A stretch of DNA of 12,115 bases from Rhodoferax sp. (GTDB lineage Bacteria > Pseudomonadota > Gammaproteobacteria > Burkholderiales > Burkholderiaceae_C). The position numbers were made by a program, and so were the translations under genes. The notes under the pieces are model-generated. The model made no database searches. It was not told where the DNA came from and worked only from the letters and a program-made list of their open reading frames with translations. The DNA lies in the NCBI GenBank assembly GCA_020048795.1, contig JAIFMA010000003.1:1-12115 (forward strand). Direction: 5' to 3'. Shown here piece after piece: positions 6,352-12,115 of the stretch (position 1 is its first letter; every line of letters begins with the position of its first letter).

Positions 6352-6963
6352 TTACTTGCGCATGACTTTTTCAGACGGGGTGAGTGCCTCAATGTACGCC
6401 GGACGGGAAAAAATGCGCTCCGCGTACTTGAGCAGTGGTGCCGCATTCTTGCTCAGTTCGATGCCGTAATAGTCCAGACGCCAGAGCAAGGGCGCAATCG
6501 CCACATCCAACATCGAAAACCCGTCACCCAACATGAACTTGTTTTTCAGAAAAACCGGGGCCAGTTGCGTTAGCCGATCGCGGATATGCGCCCGCGCCTT
6601 TTCCAGCGATTTCTCATTCGCTTTGGCAGTACGAGACTCCAGGGTGGAAACGTGAACGAACAGCTCTTTCTCAAAATTGAGCAGGAATAGCCGGACGCGA
6701 GCCCGGTCAACCGGGTCGCCAGGCATCAATTGCGGATGCGGAAAACGTTCATCGATGTATTCATTGATGATGTTTGACTCGTACAAAATCAGGTCGCGCT
6801 CCACCAGTATGGGTACCTGGCCATAGGGGTTCATCACGCTGATATCTTCGGGTTTGTTGTACAGGTCAACATCCCGAATCTCGAAGTCCATGCCTTTTTC
6901 AAAAAGCACAAAACGGCAGCGGTGTGAAAAAGGGCAAGTTGTGCCCGAGTAAAGCACCATCAT
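6352..6963 (-). CDS. sspA: Stringent starvation protein A (GST-fold, RNA polymerase-associated)
   Basis: The 203-residue product has a glutathione-S-transferase-like fold, with an N-terminal thioredoxin-like domain (MMVLYSGTTCPFSHRCR, about 1-80) and a helical C-terminal domain. The PHP surface motif at 75-77 (RFPHPQLMPGDP) is present; in E. coli SspA it is needed for activity. SspA associates with RNA polymerase and changes transcription under starvation and acid stress. I chose the ATG at 6963: AGGAG lies eight bases upstream, and the 24 codons of the longer open frame cover a terminator hairpin and do not look like the family. The next ATG at 6960 is almost as good. sspB follows after 11 bp. 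Confidence 0.93.
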   Translation of the reverse strand: MMVLYSGTTCPFSHRCRFVLFEKGMDFEIRDVDLYNKPEDISVMNPYGQVPILVERDLILYESNIINEYIDERFPHPQLMPGDPVDRARVRLFLLNFEKELFVHVSTLESRTAKANEKSLEKARAHIRDRLTQLAPVFLKNKFMLGDGFSMLDVAIAPLLWRLDYYGIELSKNAAPLLKYAERIFSRPAYIEALTPSEKVMRK

Positions 6964-6975
6964 GGTGAAGGCTCC

Positions 6976-7017
6976 TAAAAAAATAAAAGAGCGGGAAGCT
7001 GCCAAGCATCCCACTCT
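6976..7017 (-). terminator. Intrinsic terminator between petC and sspA
   Basis: In minus-strand RNA, AGAGTGGGA pairs with TCCCGCTCT (nine pairs, one G-U) around a 12-base loop. TTTTATTTTTTT follows at once. It ends just upstream of the sspA Shine-Dalgarno, so it should reduce read-through from petABC into sspAB. An sspA promoter must then lie in or before this 101-bp spacer, or read-through is partial; I see no clear promoter. Confidence 0.75.
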
Positions 7018-7064
7018 GAAGAAACTGCACGCCACTAAAAGGCCGCGCAGATCAAGGATTCAAA

Positions 7065-7754
7065 CTATTTGATATCTTTCCAGTAAGCCGCGTTGAGCTT
7101 CCAGGTCAGAAATGTCAGAGCCGCCAAAAAAACCAAAACCCAGATGCCAATATTTTTACGCGTGGTCTGGGCAGGCTCTGCCATCCATTGCAGGTAATTG
7201 ACCAGATCGCCGACCATCTGATCATATTGGGCAGGGGTCTGCGTGGCTTGTTGCTCCCAAAGGACATGAGGCATGGCGACATTCGGGAACACATGATTGT
7301 TCCAACCCGTAGGCTTGGCCTCATCGCGGTAAAACCCCCGCATGTACGAATAGAGATAGTCAGCACCAGTGCCCCCAGCACCAGCCCGCGAACGCGCAAT
7401 CACCGTCAGATCAGGCGGATTGACACCAAACCATGCCTTGGCCTGTTTGGGGTCAATGGCCGCCACCATGGTCTCGCCGAGTTTGGCGTTGGTGACCAGC
7501 AGGTTGTCCTTGATCTGCTCAGGTGTCAAGCCGATGTCTTGCAAACGGTTGAAACGCATGAACGCGGCAGAATGACAGTTCAGACAGTAGTTGACAAAAG
7601 TTTTGGCACCACTTTGCAGGGCCGCCATGTCCTTGATCTTGTCGGGTGCCTTGTCCCAAGCCGGACCAGCAACATTGGCCTGAACCGAAGCGGCCATACC
7701 CAGGACGCACATGAAGCCGAGAATAATTTTTTGCGTGAAACCCATGATTTTCAT
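7065..7754 (-). CDS. petC: Cytochrome c1 of the bc1 complex
   Basis: The 229-residue product carries electrons from the Rieske protein to soluble cytochrome c on the periplasmic side of the inner membrane. Residues 1-26 are a signal peptide with cleavage likely after SVQA. The haem motif CLNCH is at 57-61. The methionine ligand is probably in FPNVAMPHV. A C-terminal anchor (IGIWVLVFLAALTFLTWKL) precedes a basic tail. The ATG at 7754 is preceded by AGGAG at seven bases. An upstream in-frame TTG adds only six residues and contains that ribosome binding site, so it is rejected. petB ends 14 bp upstream. Confidence 0.96.
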   Translation of the reverse strand: MKIMGFTQKIILGFMCVLGMAASVQANVAGPAWDKAPDKIKDMAALQSGAKTFVNYCLNCHSAAFMRFNRLQDIGLTPEQIKDNLLVTNAKLGETMVAAIDPKQAKAWFGVNPPDLTVIARSRAGAGGTGADYLYSYMRGFYRDEAKPTGWNNHVFPNVAMPHVLWEQQATQTPAQYDQMVGDLVNYLQWMAEPAQTTRKNIGIWVLVFLAALTFLTWKLNAAYWKDIK

Positions 7755-7768
7755 GTTTTTTCTCCTGC

Positions 7769-9169
7769 TCAATGCGCCGTGAAAGTGACGCGATCGGGCA
7801 CTGTTTTAAACGTACCAAGACGGCTCCACCATGGCATCAGAATGAAAAAGCCAAAGTAGAAGAGAGTCCCGGCCTGGGAAATACGCCCGGCGATGTCCGA
7901 TACGGGCTGGGTTCCCAGGTAGCCGATCACAAAGAAGTTAATGACAAAGACGGCATACAAAACCTTGTGCCAGTTCGGACGATAACGAATGGACTTGACC
8001 GGACTATTGTCCAGCCAGGGCAGGAAAAACAGGATCACGACACCACCACCCATCGCGACCACGCCCCAGAATTTGGCATCAATGGCCAGCATCAGGGCAG
8101 CAATCACCACGGCACCACCCACGATGGCCCCTTTGAACAGGGCCGGCATCTTGATCTTGGCAACGGCCAGCACCGCGCCGATGACCACGCACGCAATCAG
8201 TACATACATCATTTCACTGGTCACGGCGCGCAACAGCGTGTAGAAGGGGGTGAAGTACCAGACCGGCGCAATGTGCAGAGGCGTCTGGAACGGGTCGGCC
8301 GGAATGAAGTTGTTGTACTCCAGAAAATAGCCACCCATCTCAGGGGCAAAAAACACCACCGCGCTGAACACGAACAAGAACACGCTCACACCAAACACGT
8401 CATGCACCGAGTAATAGGGGTGGAACGGAATACCGTCCAGAGGAATACCCTTGGCATCCTTGGTGGCCTTGATTTCAACACCGTCCGGGTTGTTGGAGCC
8501 CACCTCATGCAAGGCAATGATGTGTGCCACCACCAGACCCAACAGCACCAGCGGCACAGCGATCACGTGGAAGCTGAAAAAGCGGTTCAGCGTGGCATCA
8601 CCCACCACAAAGTCACCACGAATCAGCAATGCCAGATCCGGGCCGATGAAAGGAATGGCAGAAAACAGGTTCACGATCACCTGCGCACCCCAATAACTCA
8701 TCTGCCCCCAGGGCAGCAGGTAACCCATGAAGGCTTCTGCCATCAAGGCCAGAAAGATGCCGCAGCCAAACAGCCAGATCAGTTCACGCGGCTTACGGTA
8801 GCTGCCATACATCAGGCCCCGGAACATATGTAAATACACCACAACAAAGAACGCTGACGCGCCGGTGGAGTGCATGTAGCGAATCAGCCAGCCCCAGGGC
8901 ACATCACGCATGATGTACTCAACAGACGCAAAGGCCACCGCAGCGTCTGGCTTGTAATGCATGACCAAAAATATACCGGTGACGATTTGGATCACCAGCA
9001 CCAAGAGGGACAAGGAGCCAAAGATGTACCAGAAATTGAAATTTTTTGGCGCGTAGTACTCACTCATGTGCTCTTTGAAGAGCTTGGACAAGGGAAAACG
9101 GTTGTCAACCCAGTTGAGTGCCTTTTCGCCCAAAGGGGCGTTAGGGGAGATTTCGTGAAATTCAGCCAT
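7769..9169 (-). CDS. petB: Cytochrome b of the bc1 complex
   Basis: This 466-residue integral membrane subunit holds both haems b and the quinol oxidation (Qo) and quinone reduction (Qi) sites. Haem ligands are visible as H100/H114 in helix B and H201/H216 in helix D. The Qo motif is PVWY at 302-305, a variant seen in beta- and gammaproteobacteria in place of PEWY. LLPWGQMSYWGA (151-162) is the cd-helix region of the Qo site. The protein is longer than mitochondrial cytochrome b because of extra C-terminal hydrophobic segments (about 315-440). The start has a TAAGGA Shine-Dalgarno overlapping the petA stop. petA and petC flank it closely, giving a standard petABC operon. Confidence 0.97.
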   Translation of the reverse strand: MAEFHEISPNAPLGEKALNWVDNRFPLSKLFKEHMSEYYAPKNFNFWYIFGSLSLLVLVIQIVTGIFLVMHYKPDAAVAFASVEYIMRDVPWGWLIRYMHSTGASAFFVVVYLHMFRGLMYGSYRKPRELIWLFGCGIFLALMAEAFMGYLLPWGQMSYWGAQVIVNLFSAIPFIGPDLALLIRGDFVVGDATLNRFFSFHVIAVPLVLLGLVVAHIIALHEVGSNNPDGVEIKATKDAKGIPLDGIPFHPYYSVHDVFGVSVFLFVFSAVVFFAPEMGGYFLEYNNFIPADPFQTPLHIAPVWYFTPFYTLLRAVTSEMMYVLIACVVIGAVLAVAKIKMPALFKGAIVGGAVVIAALMLAIDAKFWGVVAMGGGVVILFFLPWLDNSPVKSIRYRPNWHKVLYAVFVINFFVIGYLGTQPVSDIAGRISQAGTLFYFGFFILMPWWSRLGTFKTVPDRVTFTAH

Positions 9170-9180
9170 GTCGTTCGTCC

Positions 9181-9795
9181 TTAGGCTTTCTTGTCGTCAC
9201 CAATGAGCAATTTGGTGTCTGAGAGGTACATGTGGGGGGGCACTTCGAGATTGTCCGGTGCGGGCTTGTTCTTATAGACACGCCCAGCCAGATCGAAGGT
9301 GGAGCCATGGCAGGGGCAGAAAAAACCACCCTGCCAGTCATCGGGCAGTGACGGTTGCGGCCCGGTTTTGAACTTATCGGATGGCGAACAGCCCAAATGC
9401 GTGCAAATACCCACCACCACCAAAAACTCTGGCTTGCGCGACCGCACCTCATTGCGCGCGTACTCGGGGGCTTGTTCGGCCGGCTTGCGCTCAGACTTCG
9501 GATCTGCCAACTGGTCGTTGATCTTTGGCAATGCCGCCAACATCTCGGGGGTGCGGCGCACGATCCAGACTGGTTTGCCACGCCACTCCACCGTCATTTT
9601 TTCGCCGGGAGCCAGCGCGGAAATATCTGCTTCGACCGCGGCACCGGCGGCCTTGGCTTTTTCAGACGGCAAAAAAGAACTGACAAAAGGCACGGCTGCA
9701 GCCACACCACCCACTGCCCCAGCACAACCGGACGCAATCAGCCATGTCCGCTTGCTGGCGTCATTCAGGCTGCTTTCAGCAATCGCTTCACTCAT
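9181..9795 (-). CDS. petA: Rieske iron-sulfur subunit of the bc1 complex
   Basis: The 204-residue protein carries the [2Fe-2S] cluster that takes an electron from quinol and passes it to cytochrome c1. Both cluster boxes are intact: CTHLGC (C131, H133, C136) and CPCHGS (C160, C162, H163). The N-terminus has a twin-arginine-type signal with K15-R16 (SKRTWL) followed by an uncleaved hydrophobic segment (17-40). A Lys-Arg variant is usual for Rieske proteins of this group. I chose the ATG at 9795 because GAGGA lies five bases upstream. The longer frame begins at a TTG and adds nine unlikely residues. It is the first gene of petABC. Confidence 0.96.
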   Translation of the reverse strand: MSEAIAESSLNDASKRTWLIASGCAGAVGGVAAAVPFVSSFLPSEKAKAAGAAVEADISALAPGEKMTVEWRGKPVWIVRRTPEMLAALPKINDQLADPKSERKPAEQAPEYARNEVRSRKPEFLVVVGICTHLGCSPSDKFKTGPQPSLPDDWQGGFFCPCHGSTFDLAGRVYKNKPAPDNLEVPPHMYLSDTKLLIGDDKKA

Positions 9796-9838
9796 GGAAA
9801 TCCTCAATGATAAAGACCACAACAGGTAACGGGGATCG

Positions 9839-9865
9839 ATTGTAGCTGAGCAACTTTGTCACCAA
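9839..9865 (-). promoter_or_regulatory. Possible petABC promoter
   Basis: On the minus strand TTGGTG is followed after 15 bases by TACAAT, about 44 bases before the petA start. The -10 is good and the spacer is short. No other candidate is better in this 167-bp divergent spacer between petA and mscL. Confidence 0.35.
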
Positions 9866-9878
9866 GCTGACCACATTG

Positions 9879-9942
9879 CCCGCCTGAGCGTTGATGCACC
9901 AGACTCCTGATCGATTTATCGGGGATACTCGGCGGGTTTTTT
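9879..9942 (+). other. Inverted repeat with T-run in the mscL leader (terminator-like)
   Basis: CCCGCC at 9879-9884 and GGCGGG at 9931-9936 can pair. GAG/CTC pairs inside after a one-base bulge, leaving a 39-base loop, and TTTTTT follows at 9937-9942. The layout is that of an intrinsic terminator or attenuator just before the mscL ribosome binding site. The long loop makes it less certain, and an mscL promoter inside the loop would bypass it. Confidence 0.35.
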
Positions 9943-9962
9943 CATTCGATGAAGGAGGCTCC

Positions 9963-10394
9963 ATGAGCATGATGACTGAGTTCAAAGAGTTTGCGATCAA
10001 AGGCAATGTGATGGACCTTGCCGTAGGTGTGATCATTGGCGGGGCTTTTGGCAAGATTGTCGACTCGGTGGTGGGCGACCTGATCATGCCGCTGGTGGGA
10101 TCCATATTTGGCAAGCTCGATTTTTCCAACCTCTTTGTGGTGCTGGGCCAGATACCAGCCGGAACTGGTGCCACCCTGGCCGACCTGAAAAAAGCCGGTG
10201 TGCCGGTGTTTGCCTATGGCAACTTCATCACCGTTGCCGTCAATTTTGCGATTCTGGCGTTCATCATTTTCATGATGGTCAAGCAGATCAACCGCCTGAA
10301 GAAAGAGGCCCCGGCAGCAGCCCCGGCCGAACCGCCCGCAACCCCCGAAGACGTGGTGCTGCTGCGCGAGATCCGCGATAGCCTGAAGAAATAA
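9963..10394 (+). CDS. mscL: Large-conductance mechanosensitive channel MscL
   Basis: The 143-residue product forms the homopentameric inner-membrane channel that opens at high tension and releases solutes after osmotic downshock. The amphipathic N-terminus (MTEFKEFAIKGN) leads into TM1 (about 15-45, DLAVGVIIGGAFGKIVDSVV), which contains the gate. A periplasmic loop follows, then TM2 (about 85-106, YGNFITVAVNFAILAFIIFM). A basic RLKK cluster, a Pro/Ala linker and the C-terminal helix (EDVVLLREIRDSLKK) end the protein. AGGAGG lies just upstream of the ATG at 9963. An in-frame ATG at 9891 would add 24 residues unlike the family and is rejected. It is divergent from petABC and convergent with pdxA. 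Confidence 0.96.
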   Translation: MSMMTEFKEFAIKGNVMDLAVGVIIGGAFGKIVDSVVGDLIMPLVGSIFGKLDFSNLFVVLGQIPAGTGATLADLKKAGVPVFAYGNFITVAVNFAILAFIIFMMVKQINRLKKEAPAAAPAEPPATPEDVVLLREIRDSLKK

Positions 10395-10395
10395 T

Positions 10396-10445
10396 GCTAT
10401 TTTATTCGTAGCTTGCTGCGCTTATACAGCAAGCTCTGAAGGCAT
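10396..10445. repeat. Dispersed repeat, copy B, in the mscL-pdxA spacer
   Basis: From 10396 the sequence matches the copy at 11772 over 27 bases with 21 identities and no gap. Shared blocks are GCTAT, TAGCT and CTGCGCT. The two copies then diverge. It lies in the spacer between the convergent genes and overlaps the hairpin there. Confidence 0.5.
10410..10435. terminator. Hairpin between convergent mscL and pdxA
   Basis: AGCTTGCTG and CAGCAAGCT form a perfect 9-bp stem around an 8-base loop. Its position between two gene ends suggests transcription termination in both directions. Neither strand has a clear T-run after the stem, so it may act only as a message-end stabiliser or may belong to the repeat. 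Confidence 0.4.
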
Positions 10446-10449
10446 CTTT

Positions 10450-11517
10450 TCAACGATTGCATAACTGCCGAGCCACGCGAATGGCTTCCATCAAACTGGA
10501 AGCGTCCGCACGCCCGGTGCCGGCAATGTCAAAGGCGGTGCCGTGGTCCGGGCTGGTGCGCACCAGGGGCAAACCCAAGGTCACGTTCACGCCTTTTTCG
10601 ATCCCCAGGTACTTGACCGGAATCAGCCCCTGGTCGTGGTACATGGCCAGCACCACGTCGAATTCGCCCGGTTGATCACCTTTGGCACGCGCCCGCATGA
10701 ACACCGTGTCAGGGGCCAACACATCACTGACCCACAAGCCTTGTGCTTTGGCTGCCGCAATAGCCGGGGCAATGATCTCAAGTTCTTCCAGGCCAAACAA
10801 GCCCCCCTCACCGGCATGCGGATTGAGCCCGGCCACACCAATGCGCGGGGCACGCCCCAGCATGGCAAGCAGTGAGCGGTGCGTGATCAACAGACTTTGC
10901 AGCACATTGTCAACGGTGACGGCAGCCAGCGCGTCGCGCAAAGACAGGTGAATGCTGACCAGCACCACCCGCAATTCGTCATTGGCCAGCATCATGCGTA
11001 CCGGCAACTCGGCGATGGATTGCCGGGTGTGGGCGGCGGCCAGCGCCTGCAACATGTCGGTATGCCCCGCAAACGCGTTGTGCGGTGCCCCCGCCAGCGA
11101 CAGGGCTGCCTTGTTCAAGGGTGCCGTGACCAACGCCGCCACCTCGCCGCGCAGCGCCGCATTGGCAGCCCACACCACACAATCGCCCGCCAGTTGACCG
11201 GCACGGGCACTGAGCTGGCCAAAAGGCACGGGCTCGGGTGCCGCCCGGGTCTCGGCCTGACCAATTTGCAGCAGGGGAATGCAGCGTGGTGGGCAGTTGA
11301 CCAGGTCTTGCACACCGTCCAGCACCGCCACCGGCATCACGATGCCCTCCCCCGCGACCACCCGGGCGGCGCGGCGCAGCGTGGCCAGGTCACCCACCAC
11401 CAAGCAGCCCTGCGTCTGATCCGGCGCATCCCGATAAGCCTTGACGATGATCTCGGGGCCAATGCCGGCAGGGTCACCCAAGGTGATGGCAATGGGCAAG
11501 TTTATGGTCGTGGTCAT
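10450..11517 (-). CDS. pdxA: 4-hydroxythreonine-4-phosphate dehydrogenase
   Basis: The 355-residue enzyme oxidises 4-phosphohydroxy-L-threonine with NAD in the DXP-dependent pathway to pyridoxal 5'-phosphate, acting in the cytosol as a dimer. It begins with the family signature PIAITLGDPAGIGPEI. GHTDML (H152) belongs to the substrate site. The metal-binding histidines are H190 (SIHLSLRD), H234 (NPHAGEGG) and H294 (AMYHDQG). RTSPDHGTAFDIAG near the C-terminus is typical. I start at the ATG at 11517, which places the signature as in other family members; upstream in-frame ATGs add unlike residues overlapping the preceding gene. No strong Shine-Dalgarno is seen. The NIF3-family gene ends 16 bp upstream, so the two are probably co-transcribed. 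Confidence 0.95.
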   Translation of the reverse strand: MTTTINLPIAITLGDPAGIGPEIIVKAYRDAPDQTQGCLVVGDLATLRRAARVVAGEGIVMPVAVLDGVQDLVNCPPRCIPLLQIGQAETRAAPEPVPFGQLSARAGQLAGDCVVWAANAALRGEVAALVTAPLNKAALSLAGAPHNAFAGHTDMLQALAAAHTRQSIAELPVRMMLANDELRVVLVSIHLSLRDALAAVTVDNVLQSLLITHRSLLAMLGRAPRIGVAGLNPHAGEGGLFGLEELEIIAPAIAAAKAQGLWVSDVLAPDTVFMRARAKGDQPGEFDVVLAMYHDQGLIPVKYLGIEKGVNVTLGLPLVRTSPDHGTAFDIAGTGRADASSLMEAIRVARQLCNR

Positions 11518-11533
11518 GGCTGTCAGGTGGCCA

Positions 11534-12115
11534 TCAGGCCGGGTTGTCAATGTCGATGAATTCATGCTGCAAACCAAACTGCTGGGCTATCAGGTCTGCC
11601 ACGGCGGGTGCGCCATAACGTTCACTGGCATGGTGACCACAAGCCAGGTAAGCCACCCCGCACTCGCGGGCGTAGTGTGCCTGCGGCTCTGACAGCTCAC
11701 CGGTAATAAAGGCATCAGCCCCAGCGGCAATCGCAGCTTCAAAATAGCCCTGTGCCCCACCGCTGCACCAAGCTATATTTTTAATAGCTCTCTGCGCTGT
11801 ATCTAAAAGGGCTACAGGCCGATTTAATATAAATTTTAAGTGCTCAGCCAGGACCGGCGCTGATGCAAATGATTGACCATCGGACCGCAGCCCCATGCAG
11901 CCCAGCGCCTGCTCTCCAAACCGGGAACGGCACACCAGTCCGAGTTTCAGGCCGAGTTGCGCGTTATTGCCCAGTTCAGGATGCGCATCCAGCGGCAGGT
12001 GATAGGCCAGCAGGTTGATGTCATGTGCCAGCAGCAAGGCCAGGCGCTGTTTCATCCAGCCCGTCACCCGGCCATCCTGACCCCGCCAGAACAGGCCGTG
12101 GTGCACAAAGATGGC
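11534..12115 (-). CDS. NIF3/YbgI-family dinuclear metal-binding protein, 5' end outside window
   Basis: The visible 193 residues are the middle and C-terminal parts of a NIF3-family protein, usually about 250 residues. The frame is open to the right edge. Conserved metal-site motifs are present: IFVHHGLFW at the start of the visible part, HLPLDAHPELGNN, WCSGGAQGYFEAA and ACGHHASERYG near the end. The family (GTP cyclohydrolase I type 2 homologues, E. coli YbgI) binds two metal ions; its physiological reaction is not settled. Residues encoded by about 11772-11840 come from an AT-rich segment that matches a dispersed repeat, yet the frame is kept. pdxA follows after 16 bp. Confidence 0.9.
   Translation of the reverse strand, partial: AIFVHHGLFWRGQDGRVTGWMKQRLALLLAHDINLLAYHLPLDAHPELGNNAQLGLKLGLVCRSRFGEQALGCMGLRSDGQSFASAPVLAEHLKFILNRPVALLDTAQRAIKNIAWCSGGAQGYFEAAIAAGADAFITGELSEPQAHYARECGVAYLACGHHASERYGAPAVADLIAQQFGLQHEFIDIDNPA
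11772..11840. repeat. Dispersed repeat, copy A, inside the NIF3-family reading frame
   Basis: This segment is strikingly AT-rich within a GC-rich gene. It begins with AGCTAT and ATAGCT arms around ATTTTTA and contains CTGCGCT. It matches the mscL-pdxA spacer copy at 21 of 27 positions. In the minus-strand frame it encodes LKFILNRPVALLDTAQRAI and onward without a stop. Confidence 0.55.

Noticed and set aside
6964..7035. 24-codon N-terminal extension of sspA
   Set aside because: The region contains the terminator T-run and the AGGAG site for the ATG at 6963, and GST-fold proteins begin near that ATG.
7755..7772. TTG start for petC six codons upstream
   Set aside because: It would place the AGGAG ribosome binding site inside the coding sequence and add charged residues before a normal signal peptide.
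8870..9184. Plus-strand open frames opposite petB, including a 353-codon frame at 7772-8833
   Set aside because: They are composition-driven shadows of the petB frame, rich in His, Gln and Arg, with no domain signature.
9891..9919. TTGATG with ATTTAT 17 bases later as an mscL promoter
   Set aside because: The -10 matches only three of six consensus positions, so it is not listed as a feature.
9891..9962. 24-codon N-terminal extension of mscL from the ATG at 9891
   Set aside because: The extension is unlike MscL proteins and spans the leader inverted repeat. A strong AGGAGG precedes the ATG at 9963.
11534..11840. NIF3-family gene as a pseudogene because of the AT-rich insertion
   Set aside because: The frame stays open through the segment and the conserved metal-site motifs on both sides are intact.

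Overview
The window looks like a chromosomal segment of a betaproteobacterium, probably Burkholderiales and most likely Comamonadaceae (Rhodoferax/Polaromonas-like). This rests on the petA-petB-petC-sspA-sspB order, the beta-type cytochrome b with a PVWY Qo motif, and an AT-rich dispersed repeat of a kind I associate with that family. The assignment is inferred from gene content and not from any database search.

Positions 1 to about 5735 are one end of an integrated mobile element, entirely on the minus strand. It has inserted at the 3' end of tRNA-Thr(UGU) at 5735-5810. Reading away from the tRNA, it contains: a strong hairpin terminator; a leader with CGGGGAAC-type repeats; a P4/CP4-type tyrosine integrase; an unrecognised 225-aa protein gene; a regulatory region with three tandem 18-bp palindromes; and a compact operon. 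The operon encodes an AlpA-like regulator, a small protein with a C-terminal membrane segment, a Rha-family regulator, and a large protein that runs off the left edge. The last three junctions are tight or overlapping. The large protein (703 residues visible) joins a GHKL ATPase of the topoisomerase VI B type to a winged-helix/Toprim region of the topoisomerase VI A/Spo11 type. That is the single-chain architecture called DNA topoisomerase VIII. It is the most unusual content of the window.

Positions 5735 to 9962 are host core genome. After the tRNA come sspB and sspA (ClpXP adaptor and RNA-polymerase-associated stringent starvation protein), then petC, petB and petA (cytochrome c1, cytochrome b and Rieske protein of the bc1 complex), all on the minus strand. 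An intrinsic terminator lies between petC and sspA. The pet genes follow a divergent intergenic region, on the other side of which mscL is read on the plus strand.

Positions 9963 to 12115 hold mscL (plus), a convergent intergenic spacer with a hairpin and one copy of a dispersed repeat, then pdxA and a NIF3-family gene (minus). The NIF3 gene is cut by the right edge. A second copy of the same dispersed repeat lies inside the NIF3 reading frame without breaking it.

The host part is ordinary respiratory, proteostasis, osmotic and vitamin B6 metabolism. The element part carries its own integration and control genes and a type IIB topoisomerase-like enzyme, whose role in the element (replication, segregation, transfer or stability) cannot be read from this window.
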